Shown here: piece after piece, positions 1-6,097 of the stretch
Layout of the letters: the number at the start of each line of letters is the position of its first letter
How positions within the stretch are numbered: position 1 is the stretch's first letter
From: an uncultured Collinsella sp.
Lineage (GTDB): Bacteria > Actinomycetota > Coriobacteriia > Coriobacteriales > Coriobacteriaceae
NCBI GenBank assembly: GCA_900550815.1
Contig: URTW01000124.1
Coordinates: 1 to 6,130 of the forward strand
Direction of reading: 5' to 3'
Length of the DNA: 6,130 bases
Program-made: the position numbers and the translations under genes
The notes under the pieces: model-generated
Seen by the model: only the letters and a program-made list of their open reading frames with translations
Database searches by the model: none
Told to the model about the DNA's origin: nothing

Positions 1-1
1 G

Positions 2-607
<606 letters not shown>

Positions 608-654
608 CGGCTAGGATTAATCTGCGGCTGTGGAATAAAACGATTCCCCTTCCT

Positions 655-690
655 AAGGAGGGGCCTTACGAGGCCCCTCCTTTTGTGTTT
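655..690 (+). terminator. Rho-independent terminator after the permease
   Basis: A 9-bp perfect GC-rich stem, GGAGGGGCC (657-665) with GGCCCCTCC (672-680), is extended by AA/TT. It has a 6-nt loop and is followed by TTTTGTGTTTT. It begins about 50 nt after the permease stop codon and ends that transcription unit. Confidence 0.92.
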
Positions 691-712
691 TGGGGCATGG
701 TTTTGGACCCTT

Positions 713-930
713 TGGGCAAAAAATGCCAAATATGAGTACTGTTGCAAAAGAGGTGTCATATTTTTCGGCCTGTTCTGAGCAAAAATGGGCTCAAAATCAA
801 TTTATCTAACCCCCTTTAAAGGGCGTTTGACGGCTTTTAACCTCTTCAAATCGCTCAAAGTAGGCAAATGGCTCTCGATTTTGCTGCTACTAAATTGGTG
901 ACAGTACTCATATTTGCCACTTTTTGCCCA
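713..930. repeat. 218-bp element bounded by 30-bp inverted repeats (MITE-like or structured RNA)
   Basis: The left end (713-742) and the reverse complement of the right end (901-930) match at 28 of 30 positions. Both start TGGGCAAAAA and end GGCAAATATGAGTACTGT or a one-base variant. The 158-bp interior is AT-rich, has no plausible gene, and carries a perfect 12-bp palindrome CCCTTTAAAGGG (812-823) near its centre. It also carries a nested inverted pair, AAGAGGT (748-754) with ACCTCTT (840-846). I see no clear target-site duplication and no transposase. The layout fits a miniature inverted-repeat element or a long foldback RNA; I do not recognise the family. Confidence 0.65.
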
Positions 931-968
931 CGAGGTGTTCAGAGGAGCTCTCGACAAGCATCTAACGC

Positions 969-1028
969 TACAATAGCTACCACGTGGCTGGGTTTGCCGG
1001 CCGAATGTGCGATGTCGTGGGAGGGGAC
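969..1028 (+). promoter_or_regulatory. Possible promoter -10 and leader of the HPr gene
   Basis: TACAAT at 969-974 matches 5 of 6 bases of the sigma-70 -10 consensus; no -35 box is convincing at normal spacing. The perfect palindrome CCACGTGG (980-987) would overlap the start of transcription and might bind a regulator. The Shine-Dalgarno GGGAGGGG lies at 1019-1026, just before ATG 1029. Only the ribosome site is firm. Confidence 0.35.
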
Positions 1029-1277
1029 ATGGTCGAATTTACGAAGACGATTAAAGATCCGTTGGGATTGCATGCCCGCCCGGTTGCGCTGCTTTATGAC
1101 ATTATCGCCAAGCATCGTAGTGACGTGTCGGTTTCGATTGGCAATCGTCATGTCGATGGCCGCGACGTTATAGGGCGCATGGCACTCTGTGGCGAATGTG
1201 GCGAGGACATCGTGTTCCGCGTTTCGGGCGTGGATGAGGCCTCCTGCGTCACGTCGATCAGAAACCTCTCGCTCTAA
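1029..1277 (+). CDS. HPr-family phosphocarrier protein (His15 present, Asp at position 46)
   Basis: This 82-aa cytosolic protein matches HPr (PtsH), which carries phosphate from PEP-protein phosphotransferase (enzyme I) to the EIIA domains of sugar PTS systems. The active-site motif GLHARP gives His15 and Arg17 at the standard numbering. It aligns from memory without gaps to Bacillus subtilis HPr through the IMGVMSL-type segment (here VIGRMAL, residues 47-53). The regulatory Ser46 of Gram-positive HPr is Asp here (codon GAC 1164-1166). The C-terminus is slightly short (82 against about 85-88 residues). In-frame GTG 984 and ATG 1005 exist upstream, but ATG 1029 has a strong ribosome site (GGGAGGGG) and puts the histidine at 15. 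It stands alone between the repeat element and a terminator, with no enzyme I gene beside it, so it may be a second HPr paralogue rather than the main ptsH. Confidence 0.9.
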   Translation: MVEFTKTIKDPLGLHARPVALLYDIIAKHRSDVSVSIGNRHVDGRDVIGRMALCGECGEDIVFRVSGVDEASCVTSIRNLSL

Positions 1278-1280
1278 CCT

Positions 1281-1314
1281 CAACAATGTGACAAGGGGAC
1301 AGTCCCCTTTGTTG
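1281..1314. repeat. Short intergenic palindrome around GGGGACAGTCCCC
   Basis: AAGGGGAC (1293-1300) and GTCCCCTT (1302-1309) form a near-perfect palindrome. CAACAA (1281-1286) pairs with TTGTTG (1309-1314) outside it. There is no T-tract after it, and a true terminator follows 17 nt later, so it is probably a dispersed intergenic repeat or a 3'-end stabilising hairpin. Confidence 0.55.
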
Positions 1315-1330
1315 CATAAATTGGTATGAC

Positions 1331-1373
1331 AAGGCACCGTAAAGAGATGGTCTTTGCGGTGCCTCTTTTGTTT
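1331..1373 (+). terminator. Rho-independent terminator after the HPr gene
   Basis: AGGCACCG (1332-1339) pairs with CGGTGCCT (1357-1364). The stem continues through a T-G pair and AAAGA/TCTTT to a 5-nt loop GATGG, giving about 14 pairs. CTTTTGTTT follows. Confidence 0.93.
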
Positions 1374-1416
1374 CGTATAGGAAACTTTTTCGAAATCTGA
1401 ATGGGGACCCTTTCCA

Positions 1417-1470
1417 AAAAGTTAACCACGTGTTAGTTTACTAAAGCGAACATAGGCGTGGTTAACTTTT
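1417..1470. promoter_or_regulatory. 14-bp perfect inverted repeat upstream of feoA (candidate operator or leader hairpin)
   Basis: AAAAGTTAACCACG (1417-1430) is exactly mirrored by CGTGGTTAACTTTT (1457-1470), with 26 nt between them. Inside lies a smaller dyad, TTAG-TTTA-CTAA (1433-1444), resembling half-sites of DtxR-family metal regulators. Each arm contains GGTTAACT on one strand, a motif that recurs before the Cys-rich gene at 4648-4655. Position (43 nt before the feoA start) and symmetry suggest the control region of the Feo operon. The promoter itself is not clear. Confidence 0.5.
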
Positions 1471-1512
1471 ACCGCGTCGATGTTGAGGACGAACTGACGT
1501 TAGGAGCCACTC

Positions 1513-1755
1513 ATGTCTTGCGGACCGCAGATGCCGGCAATGCCGCTTTCGATGGTAAAAGCGGGCGAAACCGTGCGCGTGTCTCGTGTAAAGGGCAATG
1601 AGGACATGAAGCACCACCTCAAGGACCTCGGCTTTGTCGAGGGCAGCGAAATCCACGTGGTGAGCTCGAGTGGCGCCAATATCATCGTCACGGTGCTGGG
1701 CGCACGCTTTGGCATCGATTCCAAGGTTGCCATGCACATCATGACCGTCGGTTAG
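1513..1755 (+). CDS. feoA: FeoA-domain ferrous iron transport protein (first copy)
   Basis: This 80-aa protein has a FeoA (SH3-like beta-barrel) core over about residues 12-80. The core has the family pattern of a Gly-Glu-x-x-x-V start, then MKHHLKDLGFVEGSEIHVV, and a late stretch with GARFGIDSKVAMHIMV-type spacing. FeoA is a small cytosolic partner thought to modulate the FeoB Fe(II) permease. The N-terminal extension of about 12 residues contains Cys3. AGGAG at 1502-1506 supports ATG 1513. It is the first gene of feoA-feoA-feoB, 39 nt ahead of the second feoA and probably co-transcribed with it. Its sequence differs clearly from the second copy, so this is an old duplication with likely different roles. 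Confidence 0.9.
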   Translation: MSCGPQMPAMPLSMVKAGETVRVSRVKGNEDMKHHLKDLGFVEGSEIHVVSSSGANIIVTVLGARFGIDSKVAMHIMTVG

Positions 1756-1794
1756 TCCGCAGCATTTCATAAAAACCGAAAGGGGGACAAGAGG

Positions 1795-2016
1795 ATGAAG
1801 ACGTTGGGTGACGTTAAGGTGGGCGAGAGCTCTACCATCGTCAAGCTTCACGGTGAGGGTGCGCTTCGCCGTCACCTTATGGACCTGGGGCTCATCAAGG
1901 GCACTTCGTTCAAGGTCGTGAAGGTTGCACCGCTCGGTGATCCGGTCGAGATCAACGTGCGCGGCTACGAGCTTTCCATCCGCAAGGAGGAGGCTGCCGT
2001 CGTCGAGGTCCAGTAA
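1795..2016 (+). CDS. feoA: FeoA-domain ferrous iron transport protein (second copy)
   Basis: This 73-aa protein is a textbook FeoA: the core starts at once (LGDVKVGESSTIVKL), followed by LRRHLMDLGLIKGTSFKVV and APLGDPVEINVRGYELSIRKEEA, the most conserved FeoA signature. Its length is typical of single-domain FeoA. It is expected to act on the cytosolic side of FeoB. ATG 1795 is preceded by AGGGGGA (1781-1787) at suitable distance, with GAGG directly before the start. It lies between the first feoA and feoB. The 123-nt gap to feoB is unusually long for this operon and contains a candidate metal-regulator box. Confidence 0.93.
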   Translation: MKTLGDVKVGESSTIVKLHGEGALRRHLMDLGLIKGTSFKVVKVAPLGDPVEINVRGYELSIRKEEAAVVEVQ

Positions 2017-2032
2017 GGGCTCGCGGCGCATA

Positions 2033-2044
2033 TATCTGCAGATA
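2033..2044. repeat. 12-bp perfect palindrome in the feoA-feoB gap
   Basis: TATCTGCAGATA reads the same on both strands and directly abuts the arms of the DtxR-like box. Its CTGCA (2036-2040) can also pair with TGCAG (2067-2071) on the far side of that box, so the region could fold as one larger RNA hairpin. Confidence 0.4.
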
Positions 2045-2066
2045 AAGTTAGGTTTCTCTAACTTAA
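2045..2066. promoter_or_regulatory. DtxR/IdeR-like metal-regulator box before feoB
   Basis: AAGTTAG (2045-2051) and CTAACTT (2058-2064) form a 7-bp inverted repeat with a 6-nt centre. The 19 bases 2048-2066, TTAGGTTTCTCTAACTTAA, match 15 of 19 positions of the DtxR/IdeR operator consensus as I remember it (TWAGGTTAGSCTAACCTWA). Such boxes let Fe(II)-bound repressors shut off iron uptake genes. The place, between feoA and feoB, suggests a second, internal control point or promoter. An RNA hairpin is the alternative. Confidence 0.55.
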
Positions 2067-2139
2067 TGCAGCATCTTTGAAGCACATTATCCAGCCTGCG
2101 CGGAGAAAGCAGCGCGGGCACACAAGGAAGAAGGATTGA

Positions 2140-4467
2140 ATGGCGGATTCTCAGATCCATGCCGCGCTGGCGGGTAACCCCAACTGCGGCAAGACCACGC
2201 TTTTCAACCTGATTACCGGCGCCAACGGCTACGTTGGCAACTGGCCCGGCGTCACGGTTGAGAAAAAGGAAGCCAAGCTCCTAAGCGACAAGAACGTTAC
2301 CATCACGGACCTCCCTGGCATCTACTCGCTTTCCCCCTACAGCCCCGAGGAGCAATGCTCGCGCGATTACCTCATGAGCGGCGAGCCCGATGTCGTCGTC
2401 CAAGTCGTCGATGCCACCAACCTCGAGCGTAACCTGTACCTGGCGCTTCAGGTTATCGAGACCGGCCTGCCCGTGGTCGTCGCCCTCAACATGGCCGACT
2501 TGGTCGAGAAGAACGGCGACAAGATCGACACGGACAAGCTGTCCAAGAAGCTCGGCTGCCCGGTTATGATGATCTCGGCCCTTAAGAACAAGGGCATCAA
2601 GGAGCTGTTCGAGCAGGTTAAGAAGTCCGCTGCTTCCAAGGGCCAGGTGCCGGAGCACAAGTTCGACTCCTCCATCGAGGATGTCCTGACGCACATCGAG
2701 AACAACCTTCCGGCGAGCGTTCCCGCCAACAAGCGCCGCTACTACGCTGTCAAGCTGTTCGAGCGCGATGCGGACGCCTGCAAGCTCATCAACCTCACCA
2801 AGGAGAAGGCCGCTCGCGTGGAGCAGCTGGTCGCCCAGTGCGAGAAGGACTGCGACGACGACGCCGAGTCCATCATCACCGGCGAGCGTTACGGCGTGAT
2901 TGCCCACATCATTGACGAGTGCCTCACCAAGGCTCCGGCAAAGATGAGCACCTCCGAGAAGATCGACCGCGTGGTTACCAACCGTATCCTGGGCCTGCCG
3001 ATCTTTGTGGTCATCATGTTCTGCGTGTACTACATCGCCGTTTCTACCTTGGGCGGCACGGTGACCGACTTCACCAACGACCAGCTCTTTGGTACCGACG
3101 GTTGGTATGTGCTCGGCCAGGGTCGCGACGCCTACGACGCAGCTGTCGAGGCCGCGGGCGATGCTGCCGATTCGGTTGATCCGGCGGAGTATGGCCCGTA
3201 TGTTCCGGGTATTACCACCATGGTCCACGACGCCCTCGTGGCGGGCGGCACCGAGGACGGCGGCCTGGTCGATTCGCTGGTCTGCGACGGTATCGTTGGC
3301 GGCCTGGGCGCCATCTTCGGCTTTGTGCCGCAGATGTTCCTGCTGTTCGTGATGCTGTCCTTCCTGGAGGACTGCGGCTATATGGCCCGCGTCGCCTTCA
3401 TCATGGACCGCGTGTTCCGCCGCTTTGGCCTGTCCGGTAAGTCCTTCAATCCTCTGCTCGTGTCTTCGGGCTGCGGTGTCCCCGGCGTCATGGCTACCAA
3501 GACCATCGAGAACGAGAAGGACCGCCGTATGACGGTCATGACCACCACGTTTATTCCCTGCGGCGCTAAGCTGCCGATCATCGCCATGCTCATGGGCTCC
3601 ATCATCGGCGATTCTTCCACCACCGCCGCGTGGATCAGCCCGCTCTTATACTTACTGGGCGTCTTTGCCGTCATCGCTTCGGGCCTGATGCTCAAGAAGA
3701 CCAAGCTCTTCGCCGGCCGCCCGACGCCGTTCGTTATGGAGCTTCCTGCCTACCACTTCCCGGCGATCCGCTCTTGGGCGCTGCACGTGTGGGAGCGCTG
3801 CTGGGCCTTTATCAAGAAGGCCGGCACGGTCATCTTCGCGTCCACCGTCGTCGTTTGGTTCCTCTCCAACTTTGGTAGCTATAACGGTTCCTTTGGCTTC
3901 CTGCCTGCGATGGACGGCATCCCCGAGGAGTTCATGGACTACTCCGTGCTTGCCATGCTCGGCAACCTGATCGCCTGGATCTTCGCCCCGCTCGGCTTTA
4001 GCACCTGGCAGGCAACAGCACTGTCCGTCTCGGGTCTTGTCGCCAAGGAGAACGTCGTCGCCACCGCCGGCTCGCTGCTGTCCGTTGCCGATGCCGCCGA
4101 GACCGATCCGAGCCTGTGGACCGCGTTTGCCGGCATGTTCCCGACCATGGGCGCTTGCGTTGCCTTTGGCGCTTTCAACCTGCTGTGCGCTCCGTGCTTT
4201 GCCGCTATGGGTACCATCCGCAACCAGATGGACTCCGGCAAGTGGACCGCGATTGCCCTCGGCTACGAGTGCGCCTTTGCTTGGGTGATCGGCCTGTTCA
4301 TCAACCAGCTCTACAACCTGCTTGTCCTTGGGCAGTTTGGTATCTGGACGATTGTGGCCATCGTGCTGCTGGCTGCGATGCTCTTCCAGATCTTCCGTCC
4401 CATGCCAAAGCATGCATGGACCGACGAGGACGAGACCAACACTGCTTCCGCCGCAGTTTCCGCTTAA
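2140..4467 (+). CDS. feoB: Ferrous iron permease FeoB (GTPase-transporter)
   Basis: This 775-aa inner-membrane protein imports Fe(II) using an N-terminal G domain. The GTPase motifs are complete: G1 GNPNCGKT (12-19), G2 Thr39 in GNWPGVTVEKK, G3 DLPG (57-60), G4 NMAD (117-120) and G5 SAL from 146. A helical linker domain (about 165-280) leads to the membrane part from about residue 285. Both pore motifs with the conserved cysteines are present: GCGVPG (Cys445) and IPCGAKLP (Cys474), spaced 29 residues apart as in E. coli FeoB. TPFVMELPAYH and GLVAKENVV follow, as does the C-terminal helix region with LLCAPCFAAMGTIR. The length equals the family norm (E. coli 773). An acidic, Ala-rich loop (about 326-375) links the first two membrane helices and would face outside. 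AAGGA just before ATG 2140 supports the start. It is the last gene of the operon; a terminator follows. Confidence 0.98.
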   Translation: MADSQIHAALAGNPNCGKTTLFNLITGANGYVGNWPGVTVEKKEAKLLSDKNVTITDLPGIYSLSPYSPEEQCSRDYLMSGEPDVVVQVVDATNLERNLYLALQVIETGLPVVVALNMADLVEKNGDKIDTDKLSKKLGCPVMMISALKNKGIKELFEQVKKSAASKGQVPEHKFDSSIEDVLTHIENNLPASVPANKRRYYAVKLFERDADACKLINLTKEKAARVEQLVAQCEKDCDDDAESIITGERYGVIAHIIDECLTKAPAKMSTSEKIDRVVTNRILGLPIFVVIMFCVYYIAVSTLGGTVTDFTNDQLFGTDGWYVLGQGRDAYDAAVEAAGDAADSVDPAEYGPYVPGITTMVHDALVAGGTEDGGLVDSLVCDGIVGGLGAIFGFVPQMFLLFVMLSFLEDCGYMARVAFIMDRVFRRFGLSGKSFNPLLVSSGCGVPGVMATKTIENEKDRRMTVMTTTFIPCGAKLPIIAMLMGSIIGDSSTTAAWISPLLYLLGVFAVIASGLMLKKTKLFAGRPTPFVMELPAYHFPAIRSWALHVWERCWAFIKKAGTVIFASTVVVWFLSNFGSYNGSFGFLPAMDGIPEEFMDYSVLAMLGNLIAWIFAPLGFSTWQATALSVSGLVAKENVVATAGSLLSVADAAETDPSLWTAFAGMFPTMGACVAFGAFNLLCAPCFAAMGTIRNQMDSGKWTAIALGYECAFAWVIGLFINQLYNLLVLGQFGIWTIVAIVLLAAMLFQIFRPMPKHAWTDEDETNTASAAVSA

Positions 4468-4495
4468 GTCCGAATAAGGATTAACCCCTTTTCAC

Positions 4496-4529
4496 GAGCC
4501 CGGGTGTCCCAGCGACCCCGGGCTTTTTG
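4496..4529 (+). terminator. Rho-independent terminator after feoB
   Basis: AGCCCGGG (4497-4504) pairs with CCCGGGCT (4517-4524), with a possible inner GTC/GAC pair and loop CCAGC. TTTTT follows. It separates feoB from the Cys-rich gene downstream. Confidence 0.92.
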
Positions 4530-4588
4530 TGCATGGGAGACAGATTACTTTGCCCCAGAAGTTAAGATGTGGCGTTTCCGCAGATAAA

Positions 4589-4623
4589 ACCGACCAAAAT
4601 AAACCTGTCCCTTTTTGGTAGGT
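4589..4623. repeat. Imperfect inverted repeat upstream of the Cys-rich gene
   Basis: ACCGACCAAAA (4589-4599) and TTTTGGTAGGT (4613-4623) match as an inverted repeat at 10 of 11 positions around a 13-nt centre with CCTGTCCC. The GGGACAGG core on the other strand resembles the palindrome at 1293-1309. It may be a second copy of a dispersed intergenic repeat type, or an operator for the gene below. Confidence 0.4.
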
Positions 4624-4647
4624 GGAGAATGGGGTAAAGTAAGTGAT

Positions 4648-4655
4648 GGTTAACT
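4648..4655. promoter_or_regulatory. GGTTAACT motif shared with the feoA upstream region
   Basis: GGTTAACT lies just before the Shine-Dalgarno of the Cys-rich gene. The same 8-mer is in the right arm at 1460-1467 and, inverted, in the left arm at 1419-1426 before feoA. A common regulator of the two iron-related units is one explanation; chance is another, as it is only eight bases. Confidence 0.25.
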
Positions 4656-4669
4656 AGAGGAGGCTTGCT

Positions 4670-4870
4670 ATGGCACCTATCGATATTGTTGTACTGGCTG
4701 TTATCGGCGTTGCGTTTGTCGCGGTATGCGTGCGCGTCTACCGCAAGGGCACCTGCGCCGACTGCGCTCAGGGTGGCGTTTGCACGGGGCATTGCTCCAA
4801 CAAAAAGACGTGCGCCGCGCTGAAAGGCGTCGACAAAGTGGCTGAGAATTTAGGCCGCGGTGTCAAATAA
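4670..4870 (+). CDS. FeoB-associated Cys-rich membrane protein
   Basis: This 66-aa protein has one N-terminal membrane helix (residues 4-21), a short basic stretch (RVYRKG, 22-27), and a cysteine-rich tail. Cysteines are at 29, 32, 38, 42 and 48 (C-x2-C-x5-C-x3-C-x5-C), plus Cys20 in the helix. This is the layout of the FeoB-associated Cys-rich family (Pfam FeoB_associated), found next to feoB in Gram-positive anaerobes. Its role is unproven; the cysteines may bind or hand over Fe(II), perhaps in place of FeoC. A strong ribosome site, AGGAGG (4658-4663), sits 6 nt before ATG 4670. It lies 202 nt after feoB, beyond a terminator and ahead of another, so it is probably transcribed on its own. 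The Lys/Arg-rich start of the tail predicts that the tail is cytosolic. Confidence 0.88.
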   Translation: MAPIDIVVLAVIGVAFVAVCVRVYRKGTCADCAQGGVCTGHCSNKKTCAALKGVDKVAENLGRGVK

Positions 4871-4889
4871 ACAACTGGGTATCTTGAAC

Positions 4890-4921
4890 GCCCCGCGAGC
4901 ATCCGTTCGCGGGGCTTTTTA
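4890..4921 (+). terminator. Rho-independent terminator after the Cys-rich gene
   Basis: GCCCCGCGA (4890-4898) pairs perfectly with TCGCGGGGC (4907-4915) around an 8-nt loop, followed by TTTTTA. It starts 19 nt after the stop codon. Confidence 0.94.
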
Positions 4922-5017
4922 CACATTCGAGCGTGAGTGCGGCGAGTAGACATGCATTTTTTGGGGTATCGTTAACTGAATTGTTTATTAGCTGCCCGTC
5001 TGTACCGGAGTAATCCT

Positions 5018-6097
5018 ATGAGCGCACGCGTCACCATGAAGGACATAGCCGCCGAGCTTGGCGTTTCCATTAACACCGTGCATAAGGCCCTTACGGGCAA
5101 GGCCGGCGTGAGCGAGTCTGTGCGTGCCAAGGTTAATGCTAAGGCTGAGGAGATGGGCTATCACCGCAACACGAGTGCTTCGAGTCTGCGTCGTAAGGAC
5201 ATCAATCTGCTGTTTTGTCTGCCGTGCGCATCGCGTGAGGGCGCTTATTTCTATCGTTACCTATGGGAAGGCTGCAATCGCTTTGAGCAAGAGGTCATCG
5301 ACCAGGGCATTACCGTTGAACGCGTTGAATTTGGCGTGGGCGGCTACGCTGATGCACTCGAGCAAATCGACGAGCGTCTGCAGGTGGGCGAGAAGATTGA
5401 TGGTTTGCTCGCCTATGCGCCGGGCGACGATCGTGCGACTGAGCTTTTGGGGCAGATCGCCGAGGCGGGCGTGACGATTGAGCTTGTCGACGGCGACCGT
5501 CCGCATTTGAATCGTTTGGGTGCGAGCTTGGCCGAATATTCGACGGCAGGCGGCCTTATGGCCGAGCAGGCGGCAAACCTGGTCCATGCTTCTGGGGCCG
5601 ACGCCCGCGTGCTCCTTTTGACAGGCGACCCATATACCGATTCGCACTATCTAACCGCCCGCGCCTTCCACAATTACCTGCGCGAACGTGATATTCCATG
5701 GCAGGTTGAGGATCTTGCAGGTGCCCATGCGCAAGTCAAACAACTCGAGCATGAGCTCGAAACGCGCTTGAGTGCGCCGGACGCCCCCGAACTTATCTGT
5801 AGCGTTTTTGCTGTTGGTTCCGAAGTGGTTGCCGACGCGCTCGTCTCGACCGGCAAGGCCGGTCAGGTCATGGTGATCGGCAACGACCTGTTTCCCGAAA
5901 GTGCTCTGGCCTTGCGCCGCGGTATCTTTACCAATATTGTCTATAAGGACCCGACGAGCCTGGCGTATCGCGGCGCCAAGACCTTGGGCGAGTATTTGCT
6001 GTGGGGTAAAACTCCGGCGGAGCCCGTGCAGAAGGGTGCTGTGGAGATGGTGTTTGCCAGCAACGTTGACCGTTACTGCAAACTCGCCGGAATCTAA
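5018..6097 (+). CDS. LacI-family transcriptional regulator
   Basis: This 359-aa cytosolic DNA-binding protein has an N-terminal LacI helix-turn-helix over residues 5-50: VTMKDIAAELGVS, recognition helix SINTVHKAL, then GKAGVSESVRAKV and the closing GYHRN. The hinge segment reads TSASSLRRKD rather than the usual ARSLxxxxT pattern. A periplasmic-binding-protein-like sensor domain follows (about 62-340), including VMVIGNDLFPES and IVYKDPTSLAYRGAKTL near its C-terminal end. Proteins of this type sense a sugar or related small molecule and repress or activate uptake and catabolic genes. The NTVHKAL recognition helix and the sensor look unlike CcpA. CGGAG (5006-5010) supports ATG 5018. It is monocistronic as far as the window shows, and no sugar genes are adjacent, so its target and ligand are unknown. 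Length is at the upper end of the family norm. Confidence 0.93.
   Translation: MSARVTMKDIAAELGVSINTVHKALTGKAGVSESVRAKVNAKAEEMGYHRNTSASSLRRKDINLLFCLPCASREGAYFYRYLWEGCNRFEQEVIDQGITVERVEFGVGGYADALEQIDERLQVGEKIDGLLAYAPGDDRATELLGQIAEAGVTIELVDGDRPHLNRLGASLAEYSTAGGLMAEQAANLVHASGADARVLLLTGDPYTDSHYLTARAFHNYLRERDIPWQVEDLAGAHAQVKQLEHELETRLSAPDAPELICSVFAVGSEVVADALVSTGKAGQVMVIGNDLFPESALALRRGIFTNIVYKDPTSLAYRGAKTLGEYLLWGKTPAEPVQKGAVEMVFASNVDRYCKLAGI

Noticed and set aside
951..974. -35 TCGACA with -10 TACAAT before the HPr gene
   Set aside because: The spacer is only 12 nt, too short for a normal sigma-70 promoter; only the -10 was kept, at low confidence.
984..1028. Upstream starts for HPr (GTG 984, ATG 1005)
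   Set aside because: Neither has a ribosome site. ATG 1029 has a strong one and puts the active histidine at position 15 as in the family.
868..1173. Open frame on the + strand from the repeat element into the HPr gene
   Set aside because: It overlaps the HPr gene in another frame, begins inside the inverted-repeat element, and has no ribosome site or family resemblance.
1462..2160. Open frame on the - strand across both feoA genes (232 codons)
   Set aside because: It covers two clear FeoA genes and the regulatory gap; composition and position show a shadow frame.
2281..3228. Long open frame on the - strand opposite feoB (315 codons)
   Set aside because: It lies wholly inside feoB, has low-complexity Leu/Val/Gly/Asp composition typical of the antisense of GC-rich genes, and matches no family I know.
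3652..4413. Long open frame on the - strand opposite the 3' part of feoB (253 codons)
   Set aside because: It is an antisense shadow of the FeoB membrane domain, rich in Gly, Arg, His and Glu, with no recognisable domain.
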